The position numbers and the translations under genes were made by a program. Under the pieces are notes generated by a model, which saw only the letters and a list, made by a program, of their open reading frames with translations, had not been told where the DNA came from and searched no databases. Shown piece after piece: positions 16,268-25,865 of a stretch of DNA of 64,000 nucleotides (position 1 is the stretch's first letter; each line of letters opens with the position of its first letter). The stretch covers positions 1 to 64,000 of the forward strand of contig CAMCLK010000007.1 of the NCBI GenBank assembly GCA_945875585.1. Reading direction: 5' to 3'. This DNA is from Candidatus Kuenenia stuttgartensis (GTDB taxonomy: Bacteria > Planctomycetota > Planctomycetia > Gemmatales > Gemmataceae).

Positions 16268-19033
16268 TCAGGCAGTAAGAGGATTCAACTTGTCAGCATC
16301 GATGCCCAGCGTTTTGTAGGCTTCAGCAACGCGTGCCATAGAAATGGCTCCCTGAAGTGCCAACCGGTAAAGCACAGCGGCGCAAATATGAGCGGTATCG
16401 ACTTCGAAATGGCGGCGCAGAGCCGGGCGTGAGTCGCTGCGGCCAAAGCCGTCGGTGCCGAGTGGGAACAAACCGCTGGGAATCCAGCGGGCAACCATTT
16501 CTGGAAGTGAACGCATGAAGTCGCTCACGGCCACAAAAGGACCGGTTTCGTGAGCAAGCAATTTCTGCAAATAAGGTTCGCGTGGCTTCTCGGTGGGGTG
16601 CAGCAGGCTCCACCGTTCAGCCTCAAGGCAGTCGCGGCGCAGTTCCTTGTAGCTTGTCACGCTCCAGATATCGGCGGAAACGCCGAACTCAGCCAACCAA
16701 TCTTGGGCAGCAAGGGCGTGTGCCACCAGCGGACCGCTGGCCATGATGTGCGCTTTGGGCGCAGTTTTGGCTGCTGCGGAGGGCTTTAGGCGGTACATGC
16801 CTTTCAGGATGCCTTCTTCCGCACCAGCAGGCATTGCCAGGTGGCGGTAATTATCGTTGTAAAGGGTGATGTAGTAGAAAATGTCTTCACCCTTGCCATA
16901 CATCCGGCTGATGCCATCGCGGATGATAGCTGCAAGCTCGAAGGCAAAAGCCGGGTCGTACGCCATCAGGTTGGGGACAACAGACGCCTGAATGTGCGTG
17001 TGGCCATCTTCGTGCTGTAGGCCTTCGCCGTTGAGCGTGGTTCTGCCCGCTGTGGCGCCGAGAAGGAAGCCTCGGCAACGGAGGTCGGCAGCGGCCCAGA
17101 TGTGGTCGCCCACACGCTGGAACCCGAACATGGAATAGTAGATGTAAAATGGAATCATTGGCACGCCATGGTTGGCGTGCGAGGTGCCAGCGGCGATGAA
17201 TGACGAAATCGCGCCAGCTTCGTTGATGCCTTCTTCAAGGAGCTGCCCATCGCGTGATTCGCGGTAGACAACAGCCATTTTGGAGTCGACTGGGTCGTAA
17301 AGCTGGCCCACGGCACTGTAAATTTTGTGCGTGGTGAAAAACGGATCCATACCGAAGGTGCGAGCTTCGTCTGGAATGATCGGCACAATGTGTTTGCCAA
17401 TGGCTGGATCTTTGAGCAGCCTGCCGAGGACATCGACAAAAACACCTGTGGTGCTTGGAGTTTTGTCGCCCGCGCCGGCAGCATAAAGTTTCACCACATC
17501 AGCCGAGAGTGTGCCCAGTGGGTGCTCGGTGAATGTGCGAGAAGGAAGGTAACCGCCCAGCGATTTGCGGCGTTCGTGCATGTAGTCGTGTTCTGGCGAG
17601 TCTTTGGGCATGGGCAGGAAAGCGATTTTCTGCACATCTTCATCCGAGATGGCAATACCGAACTTATCGCGGACTCCCATCAAGGTTTTTGCTTTCAATT
17701 TTTTTTGCTGGTGGGTGATGTTGAGTCCTTCACCAGCGTCTCCCAATCCGTAGCCTTTCACGGTTTTCACAAGGATGACAGTCGGTGCCCCCTTGTGGTT
17801 CACGGCGGCGTGGTAGCCGGCGTAAACCTTGGCGGCATCGTGTCCGCCCCGTCTTAATTTTGGCAGTTCGTCGTCGGAGAGGTGGCTGACCAATTCAAGG
17901 AGTTCAGGATCCTTACCGAAGAAATGCTCGCGGATGTAGGCGCCGCCTTCGACGATATATTTCTGATATTCGCCGTCCACCACTTCTTCCATGCGCCGGG
18001 CGAGTTTGCCGGAGCGGTCGCGCGCCAACAGCGCGTCCCACTCGGAACCCCATATGACCTTGACCACGTTCCAGCCGGCACCGCGGAAGATTCCTTCGAG
18101 CTCCTGAATAATCTTGCTGTTGCCACGGACCGGTCCGTCGAGGCGCTGGAGGTTGCAGTTGATGACAAAGGTGAGGTTGTCGAGTTTTTCACGCGCGGCA
18201 ATGCTGAGCGCGCCGAGTGATTCTGGTTCGTCGCATTCGCCATCGCCGAGGTAACACCAGACGCGGCTTTTGGAGACGGGCTTCATGCCACGGTTTTCGA
18301 GGTATCGCATGAAGCGAGCTTGGTAAATGCCCATGATGGGTCCAAGGCCCATGCTCACGGTGGGGAACTGCCAGAAATCGGGCATAAGCCAAGGGTGGGG
18401 GTAGCTAGATAATCCGCCACCTGGTTGAAGTTCGCGGCGGAAATTTTTCAGTTTTTCTTCGCTGAGTCGGCCTTCAACAAAGGCGCGGGAGTACATGCCG
18501 GGGCTGGCATGCCCTTGGAAAAACACCATGTCCGGGCCATCGGGATGGTTTGGGCCTTTGAAGAAGTGATTGAAACCAACTTCGTACAGTGTGGCGGAAC
18601 TGGCAAACGTGGAGATGTGCCCGCCAATGGTGCTGTCTTGTTCGTTGGCGCGAACCACCATGGCCATGGCATTCCAGCGAACAAGGCCGCGGATGCGGCG
18701 CTCGAGATCACGGTTGCCGGGGTAAGTGGGCTGATTGCCAACGGGAATGGTGTTCAAGTAGGGGGTTGTGACTGAAGCGTGGCCGGGAACACCGGTGGAA
18801 AAAGCTTCGCGTTCCAATGCTTTGAGCAGAAAACGGGCGCGGTCGTTGCCGTGGCGCAAAACAACGGCCCGCATGGATTCAATCCATTCGGCGGTTTCAG
18901 GTGGGTCGGCATCAACTGCGACGGGTAAAGAAACCGCGCATTCTTCAACTGTTTCAGGCGTAGGATGTATTGGTGGTGATTCCACCGCAGTGGTTTTGGA
19001 GGAGGGCCGCTTGAGTACGCCTTCGATTGCCAT
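16268..19033 (-). CDS. aceE: pyruvate dehydrogenase E1, homodimeric type
   Basis: 921 residues from ATG 19033, with GGGAGAG nine bases upstream. A longer frame exists but would run over the divergent hflX start. The thiamine-diphosphate motif is GDGECDEPES followed by INCNLQRLDGPVRGN. Other hallmarks of the AceE class are GHISTFASSATLYEVGFNHF and ATAGRTTLNGEGLQHEDGH. It is about 30 residues longer than E. coli AceE, with the extra length at a low-complexity N-terminus. It decarboxylates pyruvate and loads acetyl onto E2. The full set E1-E2-E3 forms one operon, divergent from hflX with 136 bases between. Confidence 0.95.
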   Translation of the reverse strand: MAIEGVLKRPSSKTTAVESPPIHPTPETVEECAVSLPVAVDADPPETAEWIESMRAVVLRHGNDRARFLLKALEREAFSTGVPGHASVTTPYLNTIPVGNQPTYPGNRDLERRIRGLVRWNAMAMVVRANEQDSTIGGHISTFASSATLYEVGFNHFFKGPNHPDGPDMVFFQGHASPGMYSRAFVEGRLSEEKLKNFRRELQPGGGLSSYPHPWLMPDFWQFPTVSMGLGPIMGIYQARFMRYLENRGMKPVSKSRVWCYLGDGECDEPESLGALSIAAREKLDNLTFVINCNLQRLDGPVRGNSKIIQELEGIFRGAGWNVVKVIWGSEWDALLARDRSGKLARRMEEVVDGEYQKYIVEGGAYIREHFFGKDPELLELVSHLSDDELPKLRRGGHDAAKVYAGYHAAVNHKGAPTVILVKTVKGYGLGDAGEGLNITHQQKKLKAKTLMGVRDKFGIAISDEDVQKIAFLPMPKDSPEHDYMHERRKSLGGYLPSRTFTEHPLGTLSADVVKLYAAGAGDKTPSTTGVFVDVLGRLLKDPAIGKHIVPIIPDEARTFGMDPFFTTHKIYSAVGQLYDPVDSKMAVVYRESRDGQLLEEGINEAGAISSFIAAGTSHANHGVPMIPFYIYYSMFGFQRVGDHIWAAADLRCRGFLLGATAGRTTLNGEGLQHEDGHTHIQASVVPNLMAYDPAFAFELAAIIRDGISRMYGKGEDIFYYITLYNDNYRHLAMPAGAEEGILKGMYRLKPSAAAKTAPKAHIMASGPLVAHALAAQDWLAEFGVSADIWSVTSYKELRRDCLEAERWSLLHPTEKPREPYLQKLLAHETGPFVAVSDFMRSLPEMVARWIPSGLFPLGTDGFGRSDSRPALRRHFEVDTAHICAAVLYRLALQGAISMARVAEAYKTLGIDADKLNPLTA

Positions 19034-19169
19034 GAGGTCTTGCTCTCCCTTAACGCCTATCGTTTCAACGGCGTGCTTGTATTCTAAGAAGAGTAACGGT
19101 TCAAGATAAGGTGATCCGGCCGAACAACTGGATGAACGCAAATCGTCCCCATGAGAAAGCGATGGCCCG

Positions 19170-20510
19170 GTGAGTTTTGACAAAACACGCGATGAGCTGA
19201 GTGTGCGGCTTGAGCGCGCCATTTTGGTGGCAGTGGCACTTCCAGACAGACCCTTCATTGGCAAGGATCCACTCGAGGAATTGAGGGGTTTGGCTGAAAC
19301 AGCCGGCGCCGTGGTGGTGGACCAAATAACGCAGAAGCGTAGCTTTGTTCAGCTAGGTACTTACATCGGTACCGGGAAAATGAAGGAGCTTCTGGAGAAA
19401 TGTGAAGCGAACAAAGCAGACGTGATTATTTTTGACAACGATCTGACTCCAAGCCAAATCCGGGCTCTTGAACAGGCCACCAAGTGCAAGGTTCTCGACC
19501 GCAGCGAACTGATTCTGGATATTTTTGCCACCCGCGCCAAAACCGTGGAGGCTCGCCTCCAGGTGGAGCTTGCCCAGCTGGAATATGCGCTTCCGCGACT
19601 TAGCCGCATGTGGAGTCACCTCTCTCGGCTGGAGGGCGGTATTGGTATGCGCGGGCCGGGCGAAACGCAGTTGGAAGAAGACCGCCGCATGGTGGGACAT
19701 CGGATCCGTGACCTGAAAACGCGCTTGGCTCAGGTTCAGGCCCGCAAGGAGCGAGAAGTTCTGAGCAGGTCTGGGGAAATGACCGTTTCATTGGTCGGTT
19801 ACACGAATGCTGGGAAAAGCACCCTCATGAACAAACTCACCGGTGCCGGTGTGCTTGTCGAGGATCGGCTGTTTTCAACGCTCGACACTCGAACACGCCA
19901 ATGGAAACTTGGTGAGCGTGGGAAAGTTTTATTGAGCGATACAGTTGGGTTCATTCGCGATCTGCCGCACCATCTGGTGGCATCGTTCAAGGCAACACTT
20001 GAGGAAGCGCGCAGGGCTACTCTGTTGTTGCACGTTGTAGACGCATCGGACCCGTTGGCGGAGGACCGGATCGAGTCTGTCCGCAAGGTGCTCGATGAAC
20101 TGGGATGCGGTTCACGCCCAACCTTACTGGTGTTCAATAAGATCGATGAGTTGCCTGATATTTCGTATCTTCAAGCGCTTCAAAACCGGCATCCCAACTC
20201 AGTGGCGATCAGTGCCTGGAAAGGCATGGGAATTCCTGATCTGGAAATAGCGGTCTCCGCCGAGTTAGCCCGTGGCCATGTGCCGTTTGATTTGGAGATC
20301 GATGCAGCCAATGGCAAGGCGATCGCATACTTGGAGGCGCACGTTGAGCCCGGAGAACGGGAATACGAAGGTGAAATTGTGCGGGTGAAAGGAACCATGT
20401 CCACAGAGGACTTGGCGCGCATGACCCACATGGGGGCACGCGCTCGCAAAAGTGAATTCTCGCAAATTCCCGCCGTGGCGGAGGACAGCGAACCACCGAT
20501 ATCAGGGTGA
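19170..20510 (+). CDS. hflX: ribosome-associated GTPase HflX
   Basis: 446 residues from GTG 19170; nearby ATGs are out of frame, and the ribosome binding site is weak. The N-terminal HflX domain (residues about 20-190) has the hallmark SRMWSHLSRLEGGIGMRGPGE segment. The G domain shows G1 GYTNAGKST, G3 DTVGFIRDLPHHLV and G4 NKIDEL. The C-terminal domain ends in MTHMGARARKSEF. HflX splits or rescues stalled and hibernating ribosomes under stress. The family-typical hfq or miaA neighbour is absent. Its 3' end overlaps that of the convergent PpiD-like gene by 9 bases. Confidence 0.93.
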   Translation: MSFDKTRDELSVRLERAILVAVALPDRPFIGKDPLEELRGLAETAGAVVVDQITQKRSFVQLGTYIGTGKMKELLEKCEANKADVIIFDNDLTPSQIRALEQATKCKVLDRSELILDIFATRAKTVEARLQVELAQLEYALPRLSRMWSHLSRLEGGIGMRGPGETQLEEDRRMVGHRIRDLKTRLAQVQARKEREVLSRSGEMTVSLVGYTNAGKSTLMNKLTGAGVLVEDRLFSTLDTRTRQWKLGERGKVLLSDTVGFIRDLPHHLVASFKATLEEARRATLLLHVVDASDPLAEDRIESVRKVLDELGCGSRPTLLVFNKIDELPDISYLQALQNRHPNSVAISAWKGMGIPDLEIAVSAELARGHVPFDLEIDAANGKAIAYLEAHVEPGEREYEGEIVRVKGTMSTEDLARMTHMGARARKSEFSQIPAVAEDSEPPISG

Positions 20511-23081
20511 TTCGCTTTCGGTGCGTTCAAAGCGCTTGCGAATGCCTTCTGGCAGTGGCAGGAGCCCATCGGAATCGAGCTCCTTGCCAGTGGAATCGCG
20601 ACGCAGATCGCGAATCACACGGTCGGCGTAGCGAGCCTGACGTGATTGGGCCAAGTCGCCATAAAGCTGATCTTTGTCACCCAGTGTCTTGCGGTCTGTC
20701 GCGCCTTGGTAGGCACGGGTGAATTCGTCAGGAGATGGTTCTGTAAGACTGGTCACCCAGGCCACATAAACATCTGTTCCCGGAACATCGTTCACCACAA
20801 CAGCTTTGCCGGCTCCTTGAGCCGCCAAGGTTTCAATGGTTTCAGGCCGCGCGTATTTGATCACATCGCGTGGAATACGATTTCCAGAATACGAGACTGG
20901 CATATTGGCCATCACGGCGGGGGTGCGTGTTTGGGCATTGAGTGACTCAATGAACCGGCATTCGCCCGACCCCTTGAGTTCGGGAATGGCTTGGAGTTGC
21001 AGTTTCGCGTCCAAGTTCGTCATGGCACCGCGGCCAAGAGCATTGACTGCCGTGACGGCTTTCAGTGCCTTTTCGCGCAGGCGGTCGGCAACGCGGCGTT
21101 TGATAATCGCGTTGCGTACCAGTTCCTTGGTTTGTGGATTGTCGAACAGGCGCACGACGGGGTTTTCAATGAGAGGCGCCCAGAAAAGATAGAAGTTTTT
21201 TGGCTTGTCTGGGTCGGCAAACGACGCGCTGACAGATCCGACTTCCTGTGGCTGGAATGCGCCGCGCAGGTTGTTGCGGATATACGAGCCAAAGTCCGCA
21301 TCCGCTTCACGGCGCACAGGATCGAGTGGAGAGCGATTCGGTGCGTTTTCTTCCACGTTTTCCATGTAAGCGGCAATCAACGGTTGAACCGTGGTGTCGC
21401 TCTGCAGGCTTTCTTCGTCGAGTGGCTTCTGCATGGAGTGGTAGGCAAGCCCCATCGCGATAGCCTTCGAGCGGATCTGTTCTTCGGTCTGAACCGGATC
21501 GGCAGTGGCGCCCGGAATGCCGCCGGCGCCCGTGTCGGTGGCTGCCTTGCGAATTTCCTCGGTGAGGGAATTCACCATGCGGGAAAACGACGATTTGCGC
21601 GATTCTTCAAGAACCAGAGCTGCGGCTTCTTTAGCAACGGTGTCGAGCGAAGGCATAGCCGCCGGTGCGGTAGCCAATGCTAACGCTGAGAAAATCTGCG
21701 CGCCCGGGCCGGAAGCCGTCAGCGCGGCGAGGGTGGCAGCGCGTGTGAGCCGTGCTTGGCGAGGTTGAAGCTCTGGTACACCAGTGGTGACCAAGAAAGC
21801 GGACCACGGCCCGTGTGTAGGGCAGGCAAGCGAAGCCAACGATGCTGGCGAGACTGCGGGAGTTGCTGGCTTGAAAGCCTTGTCTTGTCGCTTGTGTTCA
21901 ATTGGATCGAGTTTCCCGGCCAGTTGACGCCTATCAACCGGGTTCACCAGTGGGTCGAGCCAGCACCAGAAAGCGACACCCGGCTGAATATCGTCGCCAA
22001 TTTCCGTGCGACCCGGTGTGGTGGCATCAGCCCATGTGAAAAGAGCCGAAGCGGCTGAAGGGCCGGCGCCATGAAGGCCGACGGCGCCGACAGGTCCGAG
22101 CACACGCGCAACTTGCAAGAGAGCAGGAGTGAGAGCAGCCTTGGCGTTATCAGGGCGCGCGGCAATCCAAGAAATCCTGTAGTTTCGGGGCGTCATAAAG
22201 CCCGGAGTGGGAGAGCCGGGAACCGGTTCCACATTCTTAAACCGGTCGTAGATGTCTTGCAGTTCAGCTGGAGAAATGACTTGCTTAGAAACCTCATCGA
22301 TAAGTTCTGCTGAGGCTACAAGTGGCACCACTGCTGCTGAGACGCGTGTCTGGCGGGCTTTGAAAAATTCATCGAACTCACCGGGAGTTGGATCGGAGGT
22401 GGCAGGGCTGAACCGAATTCCTTCGGCTGCTGCCATGGGGAACATGGGCATGGAGTTAGAAGCAGCACCCAATACGGCATCACGGGTGATGGTGAGCGTA
22501 GCCAGCGAGCGGAGGGCTTGTTTGACACGTTCCGAGCCGCCACCGGAGCGTGAGCCACGCGCCATGAGCTTGATGAAATCGATTTCGCCAAAAGAAGAAC
22601 CAGCGGGCCAGAAAGGCTTGGCGGGATCTGTTCCCAGTTGAGCATTGAGGAATTCGCGCAGGCGTTCGTCATCGATGGTAATGCTGAGTTTTTGGCTCAG
22701 GTGGCGCCAAATCTCGATGTCGATCAAGCCTTGTGCGGTTCGTGTGTTGAACGCGCCGGCGGTGCTGAAAATTTTTCTTCCGAAGAGTTGCATCATGCGT
22801 GTCTGATTAGCCGGGCCACCGAAACGTATGAAGTTGTTGAGAAATTCCTGAACAATTTCCAGATCTTCCCTGTCGCGCAGAAGGTCAGATTCATGGACCG
22901 TCTCGCCAAAGACCTTGATGACCTCTGGCCCACGATTTCTCGAAGAAAACCAGCCAAGCGCCGACTCGAAAATGTCACCTCTTCCAAACTGGAAGACGAA
23001 GATGAACATGGTGAGAATGCCTACAACAGCCATAATTGGCCGGAGATAGACCCGGATGCTTGCGAGGGGATTGAATGCCAT
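20502..23081 (-). CDS. PpiD/SurA-like membrane-anchored protein
   Basis: 859 residues from ATG 23081, with AGGA upstream. A short cytoplasmic tail and one membrane helix (about 17-36, AVVGILTMFIFVFQFG) are followed by a large envelope-side region with SurA_N-like helical sequence. Segments include GETVHESDLLRDREDLEIV, GLIDIEIWRHLSQKLSITI and DDERLREFLNAQLG. This matches the layout of PpiD-type periplasmic chaperones. I see no convincing parvulin active-site block, and the protein is longer than E. coli PpiD (623). A chaperone role in envelope protein folding is inferred. It is divergent from topA (about 160 bases between starts). Confidence 0.7.
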   Translation of the reverse strand: MAFNPLASIRVYLRPIMAVVGILTMFIFVFQFGRGDIFESALGWFSSRNRGPEVIKVFGETVHESDLLRDREDLEIVQEFLNNFIRFGGPANQTRMMQLFGRKIFSTAGAFNTRTAQGLIDIEIWRHLSQKLSITIDDERLREFLNAQLGTDPAKPFWPAGSSFGEIDFIKLMARGSRSGGGSERVKQALRSLATLTITRDAVLGAASNSMPMFPMAAAEGIRFSPATSDPTPGEFDEFFKARQTRVSAAVVPLVASAELIDEVSKQVISPAELQDIYDRFKNVEPVPGSPTPGFMTPRNYRISWIAARPDNAKAALTPALLQVARVLGPVGAVGLHGAGPSAASALFTWADATTPGRTEIGDDIQPGVAFWCWLDPLVNPVDRRQLAGKLDPIEHKRQDKAFKPATPAVSPASLASLACPTHGPWSAFLVTTGVPELQPRQARLTRAATLAALTASGPGAQIFSALALATAPAAMPSLDTVAKEAAALVLEESRKSSFSRMVNSLTEEIRKAATDTGAGGIPGATADPVQTEEQIRSKAIAMGLAYHSMQKPLDEESLQSDTTVQPLIAAYMENVEENAPNRSPLDPVRREADADFGSYIRNNLRGAFQPQEVGSVSASFADPDKPKNFYLFWAPLIENPVVRLFDNPQTKELVRNAIIKRRVADRLREKALKAVTAVNALGRGAMTNLDAKLQLQAIPELKGSGECRFIESLNAQTRTPAVMANMPVSYSGNRIPRDVIKYARPETIETLAAQGAGKAVVVNDVPGTDVYVAWVTSLTEPSPDEFTRAYQGATDRKTLGDKDQLYGDLAQSRQARYADRVIRDLRRDSTGKELDSDGLLPLPEGIRKRFERTESESP

Positions 23082-23240
23082 GGTGCCGTCCTGACCCAAG
23101 CGTGCCACTAATGAATGGGGAGTCTCCCTTGACGAATCCCGACAACCCTTATCATGGGTGCGATCCCCGGAATCGACAATTGTAGCTGGCCGGCCGCTAT
23201 CTACAACGTCAGGCAACAGGGAACAGGCAGGGAGAGCATT

Positions 23241-25865
23241 GTGGCAGCCCGCAAGATCAAGAAGCAGGTGGTGATTGTTGAGTCTCCCGCGAAAGCGAAG
23301 ACCATCCAGAAATACCTGGGTTCAGATTTCGAGGTGACGGCCAGTAAAGGGCACATCCGAGATCTGCCCAAAAGTCGCTTGGGAATCGACATTGAGGGGG
23401 GGTGGGTACCTACCTACCGGCCTTTGGCTGACCGCAAGCTGGTGTTGGCCAGTTTGAAAAAATCGGTCAAAGGCGCCGGAATGGTGTATCTGGCTCCCGA
23501 CCCCGACCGGGAAGGGGAAGCCATTGCCTGGCATTTGCAGCAGGCGCTGGACCTGCCCGATGAAAAAGTCAGGCGTGTGACATTCAACGAAATCACCCGC
23601 ACGGCAGTGCAAGAAGCGTTTTCCCGAGCTGGAAGTATCAACACGCATCGTGTTGAAGCGCAGGAAGCACGCCGATTTTTGGACCGGATTGTGGGTTACA
23701 ACCTGAGTCCGTTGCTGAGCAGGCGTCTGGCGCGTCAGCTTTCGGCAGGGCGCGTTCAGTCGGTAGCTGTGAAACTGGTGGTCGACCGTGAACGTGAAAT
23801 ATCTGCGTTTGTGGCGGAAGAATTCTGGAAAGTCGAAGCGATGCTGGCCATTGCCGGGACAGCGGACAGAGCCAAATTGACGGGCGATGTCGTTCAGATC
23901 GTGACCGTTGATCCGAATGCGAAAAAGCGTTTCAAGAAAGGATCGGACGAGGAAGACGAGGGCAATAGCCGCAACGATGAAACCCCAGAAGGCGCCTTCC
24001 GCGCCGAAATGGTCAGTTGGGCCGGCGAAAAATTTGAAGCCTCGGAACGGGCGCAGATTGAAAATGTGGTCACTAACCTCGACGGCGCCACATGGGTCGT
24101 TAGTCGGCTGGAAGAAAAGGAAAAGCAGGAGCGTCCCCCCGCGCCTTTCACCACAAGCACCTTGCAGCAGCAAAGCTCCCTTAGGCTGGGATATGCAGCA
24201 TCGAGAACCATGCGTATTGCCCAGCGGCTTTACGAAGGTGTCGAGCTTGGCAGTGAAGGGCAAGTGGCTCTGATCACCTACATGCGTACCGATAGTACCC
24301 GTGTATCCAACGAAGCACTGACTGCGGTTCGAGGCCGGATTCAGTCGGAATATGGTGCCCGATATTTGCCGGAAAAACCGCACGTATATTCCAGCGGCAA
24401 GAGCGCTCAGGAAGCCCACGAAGCGATTCGGCCAACGGACCTTTCTTACACGCCAGCCCGGTTGGCTAGCCAGCTGCCAGCTGAGCAGCTTCGGCTGTAC
24501 ACGATGATTTATCAGCGATTTGTTGCCAGCCAGATGAAACCCGCAGTGTTCAGCGTGACAACCGTTGAGGTTTCAGCGTCCAAGGCCGTGTTCCGCGCAT
24601 CCGGCAGAATCTTGCGTTTTGATGGTTTCCGCAAGGTGATGCCGATCTCGGCGAAAAATGAAGAGCCGCAGTTGCCTGCCCTGACCAATGGTCAGGATCT
24701 CGATCTGATGCGGCTTGTTGGATCGCAGCATTTTACCCAACCGCCACCGCGGTTTAATGAAGCCAGCTTGGTGAAAATGTTGGAGAAGGAAGGGATCGGT
24801 AGGCCGAGTACGTACGCCTCGATCATCTCCAAGATTCAGGAACGCGCTTACGTGGAGCAGCGCGACCGCCGGTTCTTTGCCACCGAGATTGGCATGCAGG
24901 TAACAGACTTGCTGGTTGAGCATTTTAAGCAAGTTATGGATCTTAAATTCACAAGCCACATGGAAGAGCAACTGGACAGGATTGAGACCGAAGATCTGGG
25001 CCGGAATGTGGTGTTGGACGAATTTTTCGGTCCGTTTTCCGAGGCCATGAGGCAGGCAGAGTCGGTTTTGGGAGGCAGCCAAGAAGCCTGTCCGCAGTGC
25101 GGCAAACCAATTTCCGAACGGTTCAGCCGTCGCGGCCGATTTTTCGGATGCAGTGGGTATCCGGAATGTAATTTTATCAAAAGGCCCGAGGGACAGGCGG
25201 AGCGTGTCGCGCCGGAAGTAACCGAACACGCCTGTCCGGTATGCACCAAACCGATGCTGAAGCGTATGGGTAAAGGCAAGCCATTTTTGGGATGCAGTGG
25301 TTACCCCGAATGTAAAACAACCATGAATCTGGATCCGGATGGGAGTCCAGTATTGGCTTCGAAGGTGACGGAGCATCTGTGCGACAAATGTAAGTCGCCC
25401 ATGATTTTGCGCACTGGACGCCGGGGGCCATTTTTGGCCTGTTCGGCATATCCTAAGTGCAAACATGCAGTCGATGTGGATGCCGAAGGTAACCCGAAGC
25501 AACCTGTATCGTTGGGCATCAACTGCGAGAAGTGCAGCAAGCCCATGGCCATCAAGCGTGGGCCTCGCGGTCCGTTTCTGGGTTGCTCCGGTTATCCCGA
25601 ATGCCGGACAACAAAGCAGATTACTCCGGAGTTGCGCGACCAGTTGAAAGATCATCTTCCGCCTGCGAAGCCTGCTCCGCCCGCGGTTGAGATCAATGAA
25701 GTTTGTCCGAAATGTTCCAAGCCACTGAAGGTGAGATCCGGGGCCAAGGGATATTTCCTCGGATGCACCGGATATCCGAAGTGCCGCACTGCTGTTGAAC
25801 CTTCAGCGGAACTTTTGGAGCGTATCAACGCTGCCGCGGCATCCGCGGAAGCGTCACCCGCTTGA
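23241..25865 (+). CDS. topA: DNA topoisomerase I with five C-terminal zinc ribbons
   Basis: 874 residues. I chose GTG 23241 because of a strong GGGAGAG just upstream and because it begins close to the conserved VVIVESPAKAKTIQKYLG. A further-upstream ATG at 23154 would add 29 residues. The TOPRIM acidic motif is APDPDREGEAIAWHL, and the catalytic tyrosine is about residue 347 in ALITYMRTDSTR. Five Cys4 zinc ribbons of the form CxxC...GCSGYPEC follow (about residues 615-850). A charged insertion (FKKGSDEEDEGNSRNDETPEG) sits around residues 230-255. The enzyme relaxes negative supercoils. Its end overlaps the convergent HpnC-HpnD gene by 12 bases. Confidence 0.95.
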   Translation: MAARKIKKQVVIVESPAKAKTIQKYLGSDFEVTASKGHIRDLPKSRLGIDIEGGWVPTYRPLADRKLVLASLKKSVKGAGMVYLAPDPDREGEAIAWHLQQALDLPDEKVRRVTFNEITRTAVQEAFSRAGSINTHRVEAQEARRFLDRIVGYNLSPLLSRRLARQLSAGRVQSVAVKLVVDREREISAFVAEEFWKVEAMLAIAGTADRAKLTGDVVQIVTVDPNAKKRFKKGSDEEDEGNSRNDETPEGAFRAEMVSWAGEKFEASERAQIENVVTNLDGATWVVSRLEEKEKQERPPAPFTTSTLQQQSSLRLGYAASRTMRIAQRLYEGVELGSEGQVALITYMRTDSTRVSNEALTAVRGRIQSEYGARYLPEKPHVYSSGKSAQEAHEAIRPTDLSYTPARLASQLPAEQLRLYTMIYQRFVASQMKPAVFSVTTVEVSASKAVFRASGRILRFDGFRKVMPISAKNEEPQLPALTNGQDLDLMRLVGSQHFTQPPPRFNEASLVKMLEKEGIGRPSTYASIISKIQERAYVEQRDRRFFATEIGMQVTDLLVEHFKQVMDLKFTSHMEEQLDRIETEDLGRNVVLDEFFGPFSEAMRQAESVLGGSQEACPQCGKPISERFSRRGRFFGCSGYPECNFIKRPEGQAERVAPEVTEHACPVCTKPMLKRMGKGKPFLGCSGYPECKTTMNLDPDGSPVLASKVTEHLCDKCKSPMILRTGRRGPFLACSAYPKCKHAVDVDAEGNPKQPVSLGINCEKCSKPMAIKRGPRGPFLGCSGYPECRTTKQITPELRDQLKDHLPPAKPAPPAVEINEVCPKCSKPLKVRSGAKGYFLGCTGYPKCRTAVEPSAELLERINAAAASAEASPA

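Noticed and set aside
20502-23081. Parvulin-type prolyl isomerase
   Set aside because: The N-terminal anchor and SurA-like helices are there, but I could not see the parvulin catalytic block, so only a PpiD/SurA-like call is made.
23322-24419. Long minus-strand frames opposite topA (also 24573-25655)
   Set aside because: They mirror conserved topA codons, including the zinc ribbons; there is no ribosome binding site or family match.
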